Origin: Geobacter sp. AOG2 | Lineage (GTDB): Bacteria; Desulfobacterota; Desulfuromonadia; Geobacterales; Pseudopelobacteraceae | Direction of reading: 5' to 3' | DNA length: 64,000 bases | Assembly (NCBI RefSeq): GCF_019972295.1 | Contig: NZ_BLJA01000001.1 | Span: 3,555,574-3,619,573 of the forward strand | Shown: positions 17,144 to 26,304 of the stretch, one piece after another | Layout: each line of letters opens with the position of its first letter | Numbering within the stretch: the stretch's first letter is position 1 | Notes under the pieces: generated by a model | What the model was told of the DNA's origin: nothing | The model's input: the letters and a program-made list of their open reading frames with translations, nothing else | Databases searched by the model: none | Translations under genes and position numbers: made by a program

Positions 17144-17893
17144 TCAGTCCGTGGCTTGCGAGGACTGCTGGAATTTTGACGGAACGATTTGCAACGTGTG
17201 AACACCAAGGAAAGTTGGCAGCACATCTGGAGGCGATACTTTCGATTCTTCCCAAATGGGTGAATAAAATGCCCGTTGCCCAACTCTGAAGTCGGCACAA
17301 GAGCCACCTGTGTCACGTGCAAAATAGTTCTCCGTAACACCTACAGGTACCCACGAAGATGCAACAATATGACCGCGATTCCACGGTTTTTTTTGCTCAT
17401 ATATTTTCTTCCTGCGGTGAACTTTCAGCCTCAAAATAAATCCCTTATCCGTTTCAATCATTCGAGCAATGTCGTTTTTCCATTCTGGGCGGAGTTGATA
17501 CTCAGGTGTGCCTTTAATATTATTCCAGCGTTCGACTGCGGATGGGACAATGGATGTCGGCGATTCGCAACTGATGGTCTCTGCATCAATTATGAAGCCT
17601 TGATATTCATCTTTTGGTAGGCTGAAATATAGACAAAAAGTGGCGAGAGATAGTGCGGCAATGAGTAAGGCAGCCACAGAAGATTGTGGTTGTTTTATCC
17701 CTACTATAACACCGAGAATAAGACCAAGAACAACTCCAAACGGACCTGAAATAAAGATCCCAAACATCGGCCCTTGATTGGCATGCGGATTTAGTAAAAT
17801 CGGACCGAAGAAGCCGCCTATAAATCCAACAGATCCGAGGAGTATCGCATATAAGAGAGGAAGCGTTATCGGGAAGCGGGAGTTACCTGTCAC
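17144..17893 (-). CDS. Membrane protein of unknown function
   Basis: The 249-residue product has three predicted membrane segments in its first ~95 residues (LPLLYAILLGSVGFIGGFF, IFISGPFGVVLGLILGVIVGI, VAALLIAALSLATFCLYFS). A soluble domain of ~150 residues follows with no motif I recognise. The start is GTG 17893 with an agaaagg site. Codon use is more AT-rich than the flanking genes, which agrees with the accessory character of 15-18 kb. Function unknown. It may be transcribed separately from hicAB, 46 bases downstream. Confidence 0.6.
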   Translation of the reverse strand: MTGNSRFPITLPLLYAILLGSVGFIGGFFGPILLNPHANQGPMFGIFISGPFGVVLGLILGVIVGIKQPQSSVAALLIAALSLATFCLYFSLPKDEYQGFIIDAETISCESPTSIVPSAVERWNNIKGTPEYQLRPEWKNDIARMIETDKGFILRLKVHRRKKIYEQKKPWNRGHIVASSWVPVGVTENYFARDTGGSCADFRVGQRAFYSPIWEESKVSPPDVLPTFLGVHTLQIVPSKFQQSSQATD

Positions 17894-18070
17894 TATTGCC
17901 TTTCTCTAATTTTATTCGGCTACCCTACGATTAGACTACCCACTAACCGTGATATATTATGGAATGGGCAAGGTCCACACTGTCCTCCCCTTACCAACTT
18001 CCCTAAAATTCCCTTTAAAACTGAAAAATTATTCTGACTTATTCTGTCCGAATCATATCTTCTCCATCAC

Positions 18071-18880
18071 CTAATCAAACGTCTTCCTCAGCAAATGCGC
18101 AAACAACGCCAGCAGCAGCATGGCCGAAACAACGACCGCCCCGGCGATCTTCCGTTTCTGGCGTGAATCGTCCAGGGCCTTGAGCTGGTCCTGAATCTTC
18201 TTCAGGTCCGCCTGTATCCCGGCCGACTCTTTCTTCACCATCCCCACGTCTACGTTGTGGAACAGGGTGTGGAAACGGTTGCGCACGGCGAACAGGCTTT
18301 TTTCCAGGCTTTCCGTATCGACCCCGTTACCCTTGTAAGCCGCGATCCTCTTGTCGATGGCAACGATCATGGCCTCGGTTTCCTGCATGGCGTCGCGAAT
18401 CACGCGGGCACGCTCGAAGCTGTGGCACTGGCTGCACCGCTTCTCGTTGATGATGTCCAGGGACGCCTTGACCACCAGATGGTTACTGTGGCAGGTGACG
18501 CAGGTCGGCCCGCCCTTGCCCAGGGCCTTGCCGTGGGCGCTGGCCAGGTAGTCCTTCAACACCCCTACATGGCAGCGGCCGCAGAAGGCCGGGATGGCCG
18601 CCTCCTTGGGCGCGCCCAGGAAGCCCCTAGCCGGGCTCATGGCATTGGCCGCGTCCTTGGGGTCGCCGCCGTGGCAGGCGTTGCAGGCGATGCCGTTCTC
18701 CGCGTGGATGCTCCCTTTCCAGAGCTTGACCGGTTCCCCGATCTTGCCCGGCATGGTGGAGTGGCACTGGATGCAGACGATCTCCGCCGGCTCGGCCGCG
18801 AACGAGGACATCGGCAGCAGCAGGACGAAGAGGATGAACAGGTGTGCCGACAGGTGCATTACAGTCTCCCGGTATCTCAT
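18071..18880 (-). CDS. Pentaheme c-type cytochrome, membrane-anchored
   Basis: The 269-residue product has a Sec signal (LFILFVLLLPMSSFAAE) and five CxxCH heme motifs (CIQCH, CNACH, CGRCH, CVTCH, CSQCH). A helical region and one C-terminal membrane helix (GAVVVSAMLLLALFAHLL) follow. It should be a periplasmic electron carrier that receives electrons from the cytochrome b/Rieske pair encoded just upstream. Its ATG overlaps the cytochrome b stop (ATGA). The fusion-like reading upstream of 18880 is only the antiphase of cytochrome b and is not used. Confidence 0.9.
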   Translation of the reverse strand: MRYRETVMHLSAHLFILFVLLLPMSSFAAEPAEIVCIQCHSTMPGKIGEPVKLWKGSIHAENGIACNACHGGDPKDAANAMSPARGFLGAPKEAAIPAFCGRCHVGVLKDYLASAHGKALGKGGPTCVTCHSNHLVVKASLDIINEKRCSQCHSFERARVIRDAMQETEAMIVAIDKRIAAYKGNGVDTESLEKSLFAVRNRFHTLFHNVDVGMVKKESAGIQADLKKIQDQLKALDDSRQKRKIAGAVVVSAMLLLALFAHLLRKTFD

Positions 18881-19980
18881 GAGTAGTGCCCCCAGACGCT
18901 GAGCCCGATCCAGAGCATGATGCCGCCGATGGCGCAGATCATGAACAGAGGGCGTTTCAGGGGGTGGCGCTCCTTGGTCCGGTCGATGAAGGGGAGCAGG
19001 GCCAGAAAGGTCATGCCGGCCCCCTGCACCGCCAGGCCGATGAACTCGCTGGGGAAGATCTTCAAGGTCTGGTAGTTGGCCAGGAAATACCATTCCGGCT
19101 TGATGTGGGCCGGAGTCTGGAGCGGGTTGGCCGGTATAAAGGAATCCCTGGTGAAGAACAGGTAGGGATCGAAGTACACCACCGCCAGGAAGCAGGCCAG
19201 GTAGATGAAGATAGACCGCAAGTCTTCAAGGGCATAGTTGGGGAAGAACGGGATGCCCCCCGGATGGCTCTCGTAGCTGTAGCCGTCTCCTTTCCACCGG
19301 TTGGTGGTGTCCTTGAGTCCAAAGGGGGGAGTGGAGACGCCGGTGCGTTGCAGGAAGAACAGGTGGGCGCCGACCACGGCCGCGATACCCAGCGGGATAA
19401 GGGCCACGTGCAGGGCGAAGAAGCGTCCCAGGGTCGGGGGGCCGACCAGCTTGCCCCCCCGCAGGAATTCCACCAGATACGGCCCCACCACCGGGATGGC
19501 GTTAGCGCTGTTGGTGGCCACGGTGGTGGCCCAGAAGGAGAGCTGGCTCCAGGGGAGCAGGTAGCCGGTCAGGGATATGCCCTGGACCAGGGTGAAGAGG
19601 ATGAAGCCGGTCAGCCAGTTCATCTCCCGTGGGCTCTTGTAGCTGTTCATGAAGAGCACGGAGATCATGTGAAAGAGGAGCACCAGCACCATCATGCTGG
19701 AGCCGACCACGTGGCACATGCGGATCAGCCAGCCGAAGGGGACCTCGTTCATGATGTAGGTGACGCTCTTGAAGGCTTTGTCCGCATCCGGAACATAGTA
19801 GATGAGGAGCAGGATACCGGTCACCACCTGCAGGACGAAGATGAACAGCAGGATACTCCCCATGGAGTACCAGGTGTTGATGTTGCGGGGGAGCAGGTAG
19901 CCGGTCAACTCCTTTGCCACTACCTCCCGGGCGCCGATGCGCACGTCGATCCAATCGATGAGCCGTTTGAGCAGAGCCAT
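18877..19980 (-). CDS. Cytochrome b of a quinol:cytochrome c oxidoreductase
   Basis: The 367-residue full-length cytochrome b (b6 plus subunit-IV parts in one chain) has two paired heme-ligand histidines in two helices (CHVVGSSMMVLVLLFH and LHVALIPLGIAAVVGAH). It also has the quinol-site PEWYF motif (KPEWYFLANYQT) and about eight membrane helices. It oxidises menaquinol in the cytoplasmic membrane. I chose ATG 19980 because GGAGG precedes it; a TTG at 20004 would overlap the Rieske gene. It is the middle gene of the Rieske - cytochrome b - pentaheme operon. Confidence 0.9.
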   Translation of the reverse strand: MALLKRLIDWIDVRIGAREVVAKELTGYLLPRNINTWYSMGSILLFIFVLQVVTGILLLIYYVPDADKAFKSVTYIMNEVPFGWLIRMCHVVGSSMMVLVLLFHMISVLFMNSYKSPREMNWLTGFILFTLVQGISLTGYLLPWSQLSFWATTVATNSANAIPVVGPYLVEFLRGGKLVGPPTLGRFFALHVALIPLGIAAVVGAHLFFLQRTGVSTPPFGLKDTTNRWKGDGYSYESHPGGIPFFPNYALEDLRSIFIYLACFLAVVYFDPYLFFTRDSFIPANPLQTPAHIKPEWYFLANYQTLKIFPSEFIGLAVQGAGMTFLALLPFIDRTKERHPLKRPLFMICAIGGIMLWIGLSVWGHYS

Positions 19981-19996
19981 GCCGCCTCCAGGTTTT

Positions 19997-20416
19997 TCAG
20001 CCAACGGTGATGATCCCGTTGGTCACGGTAAAGGGAAGTTTTGTGAGCGGTTTCGGTGGGGGGCCGGAGATGACGGCCCCTTCGGCGGTATAGAGGCCGC
20101 CATGGCAGGGGCAGAGAAAATCCTGCTTGTTTTTTTCCCACTGCACGATGCAGCCCAGGTGGGTGCAGACGGCTGAAAGTGCGATCAGGTCGCCGCCCCG
20201 TTTCCGCACCAGGACCGCCGACGCCCCGCCGAAGTCGAAGAATTTGGCCTCGCCTTCCGGTACGTCCTTTTCCGGGATATCGACCTTTGCGGCCGTCGTC
20301 TTGGCGGGGCGGGGCGCCAGGTAGCGGTACACGGGCCAGGCGGTCACGGCGGCTGCGGCCGCTGCCAATCCTCCCAGGCACAGTCCGAGGAACGTTCTCC
20401 TGCCGTTGCTTTCCAT
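19997..20416 (-). CDS. Rieske 2Fe-2S protein
   Basis: The 139-residue subunit has a twin-arginine signal or anchor (NGRRTFLGLCLGGLAAAAAA). Its Rieske cluster boxes are CTHLGC and CPCHGG, about 20 residues apart, which supply two Cys and two His ligands. It carries electrons from cytochrome b to the cytochrome c subunit. ATG 20416 has GGAGGA. It is the first gene of the three-gene operon, 16 bases before the cytochrome b start. Confidence 0.93.
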   Translation of the reverse strand: MESNGRRTFLGLCLGGLAAAAAAVTAWPVYRYLAPRPAKTTAAKVDIPEKDVPEGEAKFFDFGGASAVLVRKRGGDLIALSAVCTHLGCIVQWEKNKQDFLCPCHGGLYTAEGAVISGPPPKPLTKLPFTVTNGIITVG

Positions 20417-20536
20417 GGATTCCTCCGGAGATTACGTAGATGATTACTTATAGCAACCCTGCCGGTTTTTTCAAGGTGAGAATTTGGTGGGGGACCGGGT
20501 GAAACTCCGTTTACACAAAATCGTGTGCCGGACAGA

Positions 20537-20566
20537 TTGCAATTGTGACACGGTTTGGTTTATGCT
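20537..20566 (+). promoter_or_regulatory. Candidate promoter for the MarR gene
   Basis: TTGCAA (20537-20542) and TATGCT (20561-20566) are spaced by 18 bases, about 65 bases before the MarR start. The surrounding AT-rich stretch to 20610 could also hold the repressor's own site. Confidence 0.35.
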
Positions 20567-20631
20567 AAAACAATTTCAGTTAAAATGATTATTGCTTTAA
20601 TTTGTCGTGCGTGGCCGGAGAAGGAGGAGGT

Positions 20632-21135
20632 ATGACCAAAACTGCGAAGGTTGCAGAGATCATAAATAATATCCGCAGGGTATTTCAGGTGTTCAACGAC
20701 TATTCCAAAAAGGCCAAGCGGGAAACCGGCCTGACCGGGCCCCAGCTCTGGGCGATCAAAATGATCGCGGAGAATGCGCCCGTCAAGGTTTCGGATTTGG
20801 CCCGGCTTATGTTCGTTCAGCCGGCTACGGTGGTGGGCATCCTCGACCGCCTGGAAAAAAAGGGGCTGGCCGCGCGGACCCGCTCCCAGAATGACCGCCG
20901 GGTGGTAACCATCGAGCTGACCCCTGACGGTAAGGATCTGGTCAATCAGGCCCCTGAGGTCGTCCAGGGGCATCTGGTCAAGGGGTTGGAGACGTTGCCG
21001 GTGCAGCGGCTTCTGCTCATTGAGGACGGTATGGAGCAACTGGTGAAAATCCTCGGCGCCCAGGAGATCCCCCCCCGGATGATTCTGGCGCGGGATGAGG
21101 CGGCGCCCCAGATGAAAAAGGGACAAAAGAGCTGA
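20632..21135 (+). CDS. MarR-family transcriptional regulator
   Basis: The 167-residue protein has the MarR winged helix: helix-turn-helix VKVSDLARLMFVQPATVVGILDRLEKKGL (given as VKVSDLARLM and ATVVGILDRL) and the wing ARTRSQNDRRVVTIELT with the conserved D-x-R. It likely binds DNA as a dimer and responds to a small ligand. ATG 20632 follows AAGGAGGAGG. It lies 80 bases upstream of the DctA-type symporter on the same strand, so it may control that gene. Confidence 0.9.
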   Translation: MTKTAKVAEIINNIRRVFQVFNDYSKKAKRETGLTGPQLWAIKMIAENAPVKVSDLARLMFVQPATVVGILDRLEKKGLAARTRSQNDRRVVTIELTPDGKDLVNQAPEVVQGHLVKGLETLPVQRLLLIEDGMEQLVKILGAQEIPPRMILARDEAAPQMKKGQKS

Positions 21136-21215
21136 TAACGAGGTACCAACGGGACATGGAACAAATCTGCTTCAGTTTAGCCACGCCCCTAAAACCAACG
21201 TGAGAGGGAACAAGG

Positions 21216-22541
21216 ATGAAAGGGAAGAGGATTTACGGGCATCTTTATTTTCAGGTTCTGACGGCGATTGCGGCAGGCGTGGCGCTCGGTTATTACTACC
21301 CGGAAGCCGGGGTGGCCATGAAGCCCTTCGGCGACGGGTTCATAAAGCTGATCAAGATGATCATCACCCCGGTTATCTTCTGTACGGTGGTGAACGGCAT
21401 AGCCGGCATGGAGGACATGAAAAAGGTCGGGCGGGTAGGGGTCAAGGCGCTGCTCTATTTTGAGTTGGTCACCACGGCGGCCCTCCTCATCGGCCTGGTC
21501 ATCGTCAGCGTGATCCAGCCGGGCTCCGGTTTCAACGCCGACGTCAGCAAGATCGACACCACGGCCCTTACGGCCTTTACCGCCCAGGCCAAATCGACCA
21601 CTACCGCCGATTTCCTCATGAACATCATTCCCACGAGCGTGGTCGATGCCTTTGCCAAGGGGAACATCCTCCAGGTGCTCCTGTTTTCCCTGCTTTTCGG
21701 TTTTGCCCTTTCCGCCCTGGGCGAGCGGGGCAAGGTCGTGTGCCGGCTTGTGGAACAGATTGCGCATGTCCTGTTCGAGATCGTCGGCATCATCATGAGG
21801 CTCGCCCCCCTGGGCGCCTTCGGCGCCATGGCGTTCACCATCGGGAAGTTCGGAGTCGGCTCGCTGTCCAGGCTGGGGATGCTCATGGGGAGTTTTTATC
21901 TCACCTGCATTATCTTCATCTTCCTGGTGCTCGGCACCATTGCGCGGCTTACCGGTTTCAATATCTTCAAGTTCATCCGGTACGTCAGCGAGGAAATCCT
22001 GATCGTACTCGGCACCTCTTCGTCGGAATCGGCGCTGCCGCGCATGATGTCCAAGCTGGAGAACCTGGGATGCCGAAAATCGGTGGTTGGACTCGTCATC
22101 CCCACCGGCTATTCGTTTAACCTGGACGGCACCTCCATCTACCTGACCATGGCCGCGCTGTTTGTGGCCCAGGCTACCAATACCCATCTGACCCTGATCC
22201 AGACCCTGACCGTGCTCGCTATCCTCCTTCTGACCTCCAAGGGGGCTGCCGGGGTTACCGGGAGCGGCTTTGTGACCCTGGCGGCCACTTTTGCAGCCAT
22301 CCCCACCATTCCGGTAGCCGGCTTGGCCCTGATCCTGGGAATCGACCGCTTCATGTCCGAAGCGCGCGCCATCACCAACCTGATCGGCAACGGCGTAGCC
22401 ACCGTGGTCGTTTCCAAGTGGGAGGACGAATTGGACGAGGAAAGGTTGCATCGTGTGCTGAATCGGGAGGTCTGTCCCGAGGTCGGCGAGGAGCAGGAAG
22501 ATGAGGTATCTTTTCTTGAGCAGGTACCGGTTAAAGAGTAA
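21216..22541 (+). CDS. Dicarboxylate/amino acid:cation symporter (DAACS, DctA/GltP type)
   Basis: The 441-residue polytopic membrane protein imports C4-dicarboxylates or acidic amino acids with protons or sodium. Family motifs are the serine-rich reentrant loop [13 protein letters not shown], the [22 protein letters not shown] region ([10 protein letters not shown]) and the [13 protein letters not shown] second hairpin. The arginine in the [13 protein letters not shown] helix favours a dicarboxylate or acidic substrate. In an acetate/fumarate-using metal reducer, a fumarate or succinate role is plausible. It is preceded by a MarR regulator and followed by an acetate-kinase paralogue. Confidence 0.9.
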   Translation: MKGKRIYGHLYFQVLTAIAAGVALGYYYPEAGVAMKPFGDGFIKLIKMIITPVIFCTVVNGIAGMEDMKKVGRVGVKALLYFELVTTAALLIGLVIVSVIQPGSGFNADVSKIDTTALTAFTAQAKSTTTADFLMNIIPTSVVDAFAKGNILQVLLFSLLFGFALSALGERGKVVCRLVEQIAHVLFEIVGIIMRLAPLGAFGAMAFTIGKFGVGSLSRLGMLMGSFYLTCIIFIFLVLGTIARLTGFNIFKFIRYVSEEILIVLGTSSSESALPRMMSKLENLGCRKSVVGLVIPTGYSFNLDGTSIYLTMAALFVAQATNTHLTLIQTLTVLAILLLTSKGAAGVTGSGFVTLAATFAAIPTIPVAGLALILGIDRFMSEARAITNLIGNGVATVVVSKWEDELDEERLHRVLNREVCPEVGEEQEDEVSFLEQVPVKE

Positions 22542-22620
22542 GATGGGGCACTGTCCGCATTCGGCGCTATGGTGTGAGTTGCCGTAACATTTCCGTACCG
22601 GCGGCCCAAGTGGAGCTAAC

Positions 22621-23898
22621 ATGAATATTCTGACCCTGAGTTGCTGGAGTCATTCCATAAAATACCATCTCTTCTCGTGGGGAGGGGAATCACTGCTTGC
22701 GGCGGGCCTGGTCAAGCGGGTCGGGCTGGGTGGAACGTCCATAACCATCGAAGTGCCGGGCCGGACAGCGGAGACGGAGGATGTGGAATTTGTCGATCAC
22801 CTGGCTGCCGTTGCACTGATCCTCGAAACCCTCAGCGACCCCCGGTACGGGGTTGACGGGGAGGCGGCGCAGATCGGTGCCGTCGGCCACCGGGTGGCCC
22901 ACGGCGGGGAACGGTTTCACCACTCCGTGGTGATCGACGACCAGGTACTCGATGCCATCCGGGATCTCCAGCAACTTGCGCCGCTGCATAATGCCGCCAA
23001 TATCGCCGGCATTGAGGCGGCCATGGGGCTTCTGCCCCATCTCCCCCAGGTGGCCATCTTCGACACCGCTTTCCACGTCACCATGCCCGACTTTGCCTAT
23101 ATCTATCCCCTGCCGTACGAATGGTACAAGAAGTTCGGCGTGCGGCGCTACGGTTTCCATGGGCCGTCCCACATCTATCTGTCCCGGCGGGCCGCAATGT
23201 TGCTGGGCAAGCCCGCCGACGCCTGTAACCTGATCACCATTCACATCGACAAGGGTGTGTCCCTGTGCGCCATCCGAAACGGGGCCTCCATCGACACCAG
23301 CATGGGACTGACCCCCCTGGAGGGGGCGGTCATGGAGACGCGCAGCGGCGATTTCGACGCCGGCATCACCGCCTTCATCATGCAACAGATGAACCTTTCG
23401 GCGCGGGAGATGGAGAGTATCCTCAACCAGAAAAGCGGGATTCGGGGCATTACCGGGTGGAATGCGGAGCGCCGGCAGATCCTGGAGGCCGCTGTTGGCG
23501 GGTACCCCCGGTGCCGTCTGGCCCTGGAGATGGAGGCCTACCGCCTTAAGAAGTATATCGGGGCCTACCTGGCCGCCGTGGGGCCGCTGGACGCCGTGGT
23601 ATTCACCTCCGGCGCGGGCGAATTGGAATGGTTTGCCCGTGAACTGGCCCTGGGCGGATTGGAGTGTTTCGGCGTCCTGCCCGACCCGGAAAGAAACCGG
23701 GCTATCCGCTCGGAACGGGAAGAGGCGCTCATTACCGGTGACGCATCACCGGTGAAGGTCTTTGTCATCCCCACCGACGAGGAACTCGTCTTTGCCCAGG
23801 ATGTGACCGCTATCCTCTCCGGTGAGTACAGCGATCACCTGCACTACGACTACTCGTTCGGCCGTCCCGGTTTCGTTCCTCTCCAGTCTGCGGTTTAG
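22621..23898 (+). CDS. Divergent acetate/propionate kinase family protein
   Basis: The 425-residue product aligns along the whole acetate kinase fold (ASKHA superfamily). Conserved positions include Arg91, Asp148, His180 (GFHGPSH), His208, Arg241 (ETRSGD) and the C-terminal Glu of TDEEL. However, the N-terminal NxGSSS phosphate loop is changed (SCWSHSIKY: Asn7 to Ser, Gly9 to Trp), and the adenosine-side HLGNG box reads HIDKG (Asn211 to Lys). Ack catalysis is therefore uncertain; it may be a different acyl kinase or a regulatory relative. The ATG at 22621 has a GGAG site. It follows the symporter gene by 79 bases. Confidence 0.8.
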   Translation: MNILTLSCWSHSIKYHLFSWGGESLLAAGLVKRVGLGGTSITIEVPGRTAETEDVEFVDHLAAVALILETLSDPRYGVDGEAAQIGAVGHRVAHGGERFHHSVVIDDQVLDAIRDLQQLAPLHNAANIAGIEAAMGLLPHLPQVAIFDTAFHVTMPDFAYIYPLPYEWYKKFGVRRYGFHGPSHIYLSRRAAMLLGKPADACNLITIHIDKGVSLCAIRNGASIDTSMGLTPLEGAVMETRSGDFDAGITAFIMQQMNLSAREMESILNQKSGIRGITGWNAERRQILEAAVGGYPRCRLALEMEAYRLKKYIGAYLAAVGPLDAVVFTSGAGELEWFARELALGGLECFGVLPDPERNRAIRSEREEALITGDASPVKVFVIPTDEELVFAQDVTAILSGEYSDHLHYDYSFGRPGFVPLQSAV

Positions 23899-23980
23899 GC
23901 CGCAGACCGGCCCTCTATTTCCGTGCTTTTTTCCGTAGAACCTCCGACAGTACCCCGCTTTATTTCCCGTTTTTTTGCGC

Positions 23981-24050
23981 TATAATTTAATCCATGGGAC
24001 TCATGGGATCCATGACCCATGAGTCCCATAAGTCCTATAAATCCCATAAG
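23981..24050 (+). promoter_or_regulatory. TATAAT box and perfect inverted repeat in the CbcL-like leader
   Basis: A consensus TATAAT (23981-23986) is followed by gggactcatggg / cccatgagtccc, a perfect 12-bp inverted repeat with an 8-base loop (23996-24027). Three imperfect 9-base repeats (agtcccata, agtcctata, aatcccata) come next. The whole array lies 50-110 bases before the coding start and could fold in the mRNA leader. Confidence 0.45.
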
Positions 24051-24098
24051 ACCCTGGCAGGCCGCGGCAAATACAACAGTGCTGCACGAGGAACGGCT

Positions 24099-25817
24099 AT
24101 GGAAACCAACGGTAGAGGGATGGCATGGGGATGTTTCCTGGCGCTGGCGGTGGCGCTGCTGGCTGCACAACCGGCCTTCGGCACCAGGGAGAACAGCGAG
24201 TGCCTTGAATGTCACGGCAAGCAGGCTATCATCAAGCAGGGTGGCGAGCGCCTCTATGTCGATCCGGTGCAATTCGCCGAAACTACCCATAAGGTCGTCG
24301 GTTGCGCCTCGTGCCACGACTCGGTGACCGACAAGCACCCCTATGACGGCACCAGGCCCTCTCACGCCACCTGCAAGGAGTGCCACGGTTCGGTTGTACA
24401 GGAGTACGCCCAGAGTCTGCACGCCAAAAACGCAACCTGCGCCGACTGCCACAATCCGCACCAGGCCCGCAGGCCGGCCTCGGTATCGGGCGTGGCGATC
24501 AACGCGGTCTGCTCTCGCTGCCACGTGCCGGCGGCGACCGAGAAAAGCCACCGCCAATGGCTTCCCCAGGCGGGGCTGCACCTGGATAATCTGCCGTGCA
24601 TAACCTGCCATACCGGGTCAAAGGGTTATTACATCAACCTGTACGTGGAAAAAGAGGACCAGGGCGGCTTCCGTCTGGCGACCAGCGACGAACTGACGCG
24701 GCTGACCGGCGAAAACGGCGTCCCATCCCTGATAGACGCCAACGGCGACAGTCGGATCTCGCTGAAGGAGTTGCGGAGGTTCAACAAAAAATCCCGTGAC
24801 GACGGGCTCCGCCTGCGGGGCATGATGATGCCGGAGGTGGTGACCCACAGCTACCAGATTCTCGACAACCGCTGGGACTGCACCTTCTGCCACGTCTCCG
24901 GGGCACATGCGTTGCAGACCAGCTTTGTTTCCTTTCCCACCAAAAGCGGGGCCTACAACCGGATGCCCGTTGAAAAGGGGGCGATCCTGGACGTCCTCTA
25001 CGGCACCCCCGATTTTTACATGACCGGCGCGACCCGCAGCGTCCTGTTCAGCATCATCGGCGGCCTCATCATCGCCTGCGGGATCGTCATACCCCTTGGC
25101 CACGGGTTCGTGCGCTTCCTGACCCGCAGGAAGAGGGAGCACAACCACCACGAACCAGCCCACGAGGTCATCGTCTACCTGCAACCCACCCCGGTCAGGA
25201 TCTGGCACTGGATTCACGCCCTCAGCATCGTCACCCTGTGCGTCACCGGGGTTCAGATCCGCTTCCCCGAGGCGGTCAACCTGTTCGGCAGCTACCGGGC
25301 GGCCGTGTACCTGCATAACGCGGCGGGAATCGTGGTAGGACTCTCCATGGTGTACTGGGTCCTCTATTATGTCGTCATCTCCCGCACCATCGGCAGGATC
25401 TATTTCCCCACCGGCGAGGATGTGAAGCACGGGCTGATACGGCAGGCGGTCTTTTATGCCTTCAACTACTTCCGTGGCAAGCCGAACCCCTTCCACGCCA
25501 CGCCGGAGAACAAGTTCAATGCGCTCCAGAAGATGGCCTACCTCGCGATCATGTTTGTCTTCATGCCGCTGGTGATCGTCACCGGTCTGCTGTTGCTGGA
25601 TATCCAGCCGCTGCGCAGGGTACTGTTCGTGCTGGGTGGGATCAAGCTGATCGACGGGCTTCATTTCTTTGCCGCCTGTTGCCTGTGTGCCTTTGTCTTC
25701 TTCCATTTCTATCTGACGACCCTCGGTCCCACCCCGTTTTCCGAGATCAGGACCATGTGGACCGGATGGGAGAAGGAGGAGGAACCGGAGGAGAAGCCGG
25801 AGCCGACGATCGACTAG
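24099..25817 (+). CDS. CbcL-like fusion: multiheme cytochrome c plus diheme cytochrome b
   Basis: The 572-residue product has a signal segment (FLALAVALLAAQPAFG) and seven CxxCH motifs (CLECH, CASCH, CKECH, CADCH, CSRCH, CITCH, CTFCH) in the first ~300 residues. A membrane cytochrome b of the HydC/FdnI type (about 340-555; HWIHALS, YLHNAAG, HFFAACCL) follows. CbcL of Geobacter has this architecture and passes quinol electrons to periplasmic carriers during reduction of low-potential metal oxides. An EF-hand-like loop (DANGDSRISLKE) lies between the heme clusters. I chose ATG 24099 (site gaggaacggct) over 23994, which lies in the leader repeat. Confidence 0.85.
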   Translation: METNGRGMAWGCFLALAVALLAAQPAFGTRENSECLECHGKQAIIKQGGERLYVDPVQFAETTHKVVGCASCHDSVTDKHPYDGTRPSHATCKECHGSVVQEYAQSLHAKNATCADCHNPHQARRPASVSGVAINAVCSRCHVPAATEKSHRQWLPQAGLHLDNLPCITCHTGSKGYYINLYVEKEDQGGFRLATSDELTRLTGENGVPSLIDANGDSRISLKELRRFNKKSRDDGLRLRGMMMPEVVTHSYQILDNRWDCTFCHVSGAHALQTSFVSFPTKSGAYNRMPVEKGAILDVLYGTPDFYMTGATRSVLFSIIGGLIIACGIVIPLGHGFVRFLTRRKREHNHHEPAHEVIVYLQPTPVRIWHWIHALSIVTLCVTGVQIRFPEAVNLFGSYRAAVYLHNAAGIVVGLSMVYWVLYYVVISRTIGRIYFPTGEDVKHGLIRQAVFYAFNYFRGKPNPFHATPENKFNALQKMAYLAIMFVFMPLVIVTGLLLLDIQPLRRVLFVLGGIKLIDGLHFFAACCLCAFVFFHFYLTTLGPTPFSEIRTMWTGWEKEEEPEEKPEPTID

Positions 25818-25934
25818 TATCCTGGGGAAGCGCCGCTGCGGGAATGAGGCCCCGGAACAGGCGGGATATCCGGCATAATATCAGTGACTTCACCCGGAAG
25901 CCGCCGGGAGGCAATTTTTTACGTACATTTTGAG

Positions 25935-25963
25935 TTGACACGGCAAATAATTTCATGTTAAAA
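25935..25963 (+). promoter_or_regulatory. tRNA-Asn promoter
   Basis: TTGACA (25935-25940) and TTAAAA (25958-25963) have a 17-base spacer and lie 20 bases before the tRNA. The -35 is a perfect consensus. Confidence 0.75.
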
Positions 25964-25983
25964 GACCGGCTCTACACTGCTAT

Positions 25984-26059
<76 letters not shown>

Positions 26060-26067
26060 AACATTAC

Positions 26068-26101
26068 AAGGAGTTACGATTAAGTTCGTAGCTCCTTTTT
26101 T
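26068..26101 (+). terminator. Terminator after tRNA-Asn
   Basis: aaggagttacg and cgtagctcctt form a stem with a short AT loop, followed by a T-run, starting 9 bases after the tRNA. Confidence 0.8.
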
Positions 26102-26304
26102 GTTATGTGGTCTCTGGCGTATCCTGCGGGCCGCACGCGACATGCCGGAAGCCGTTGAAGCGATGTTCCCATGCAGATACCGGGTTGAAAAACGGTGGAG
26201 AAGTTTTTAAATTAGGATCATAGATGAATTTACTTTCAAGGTGATAAGCTCCCGGTCTTGAAAGAAGGCAGCAAAATATGTGAAGAAGCGGCGGCGCTAA
26301 CGGA

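Noticed and set aside
24618-25706. 362-codon minus-strand frame opposite the CbcL-like gene
   Set aside because: Antisense to a gene with seven CxxCH motifs and cytochrome b helices; biased Asp/Gly composition without a family.
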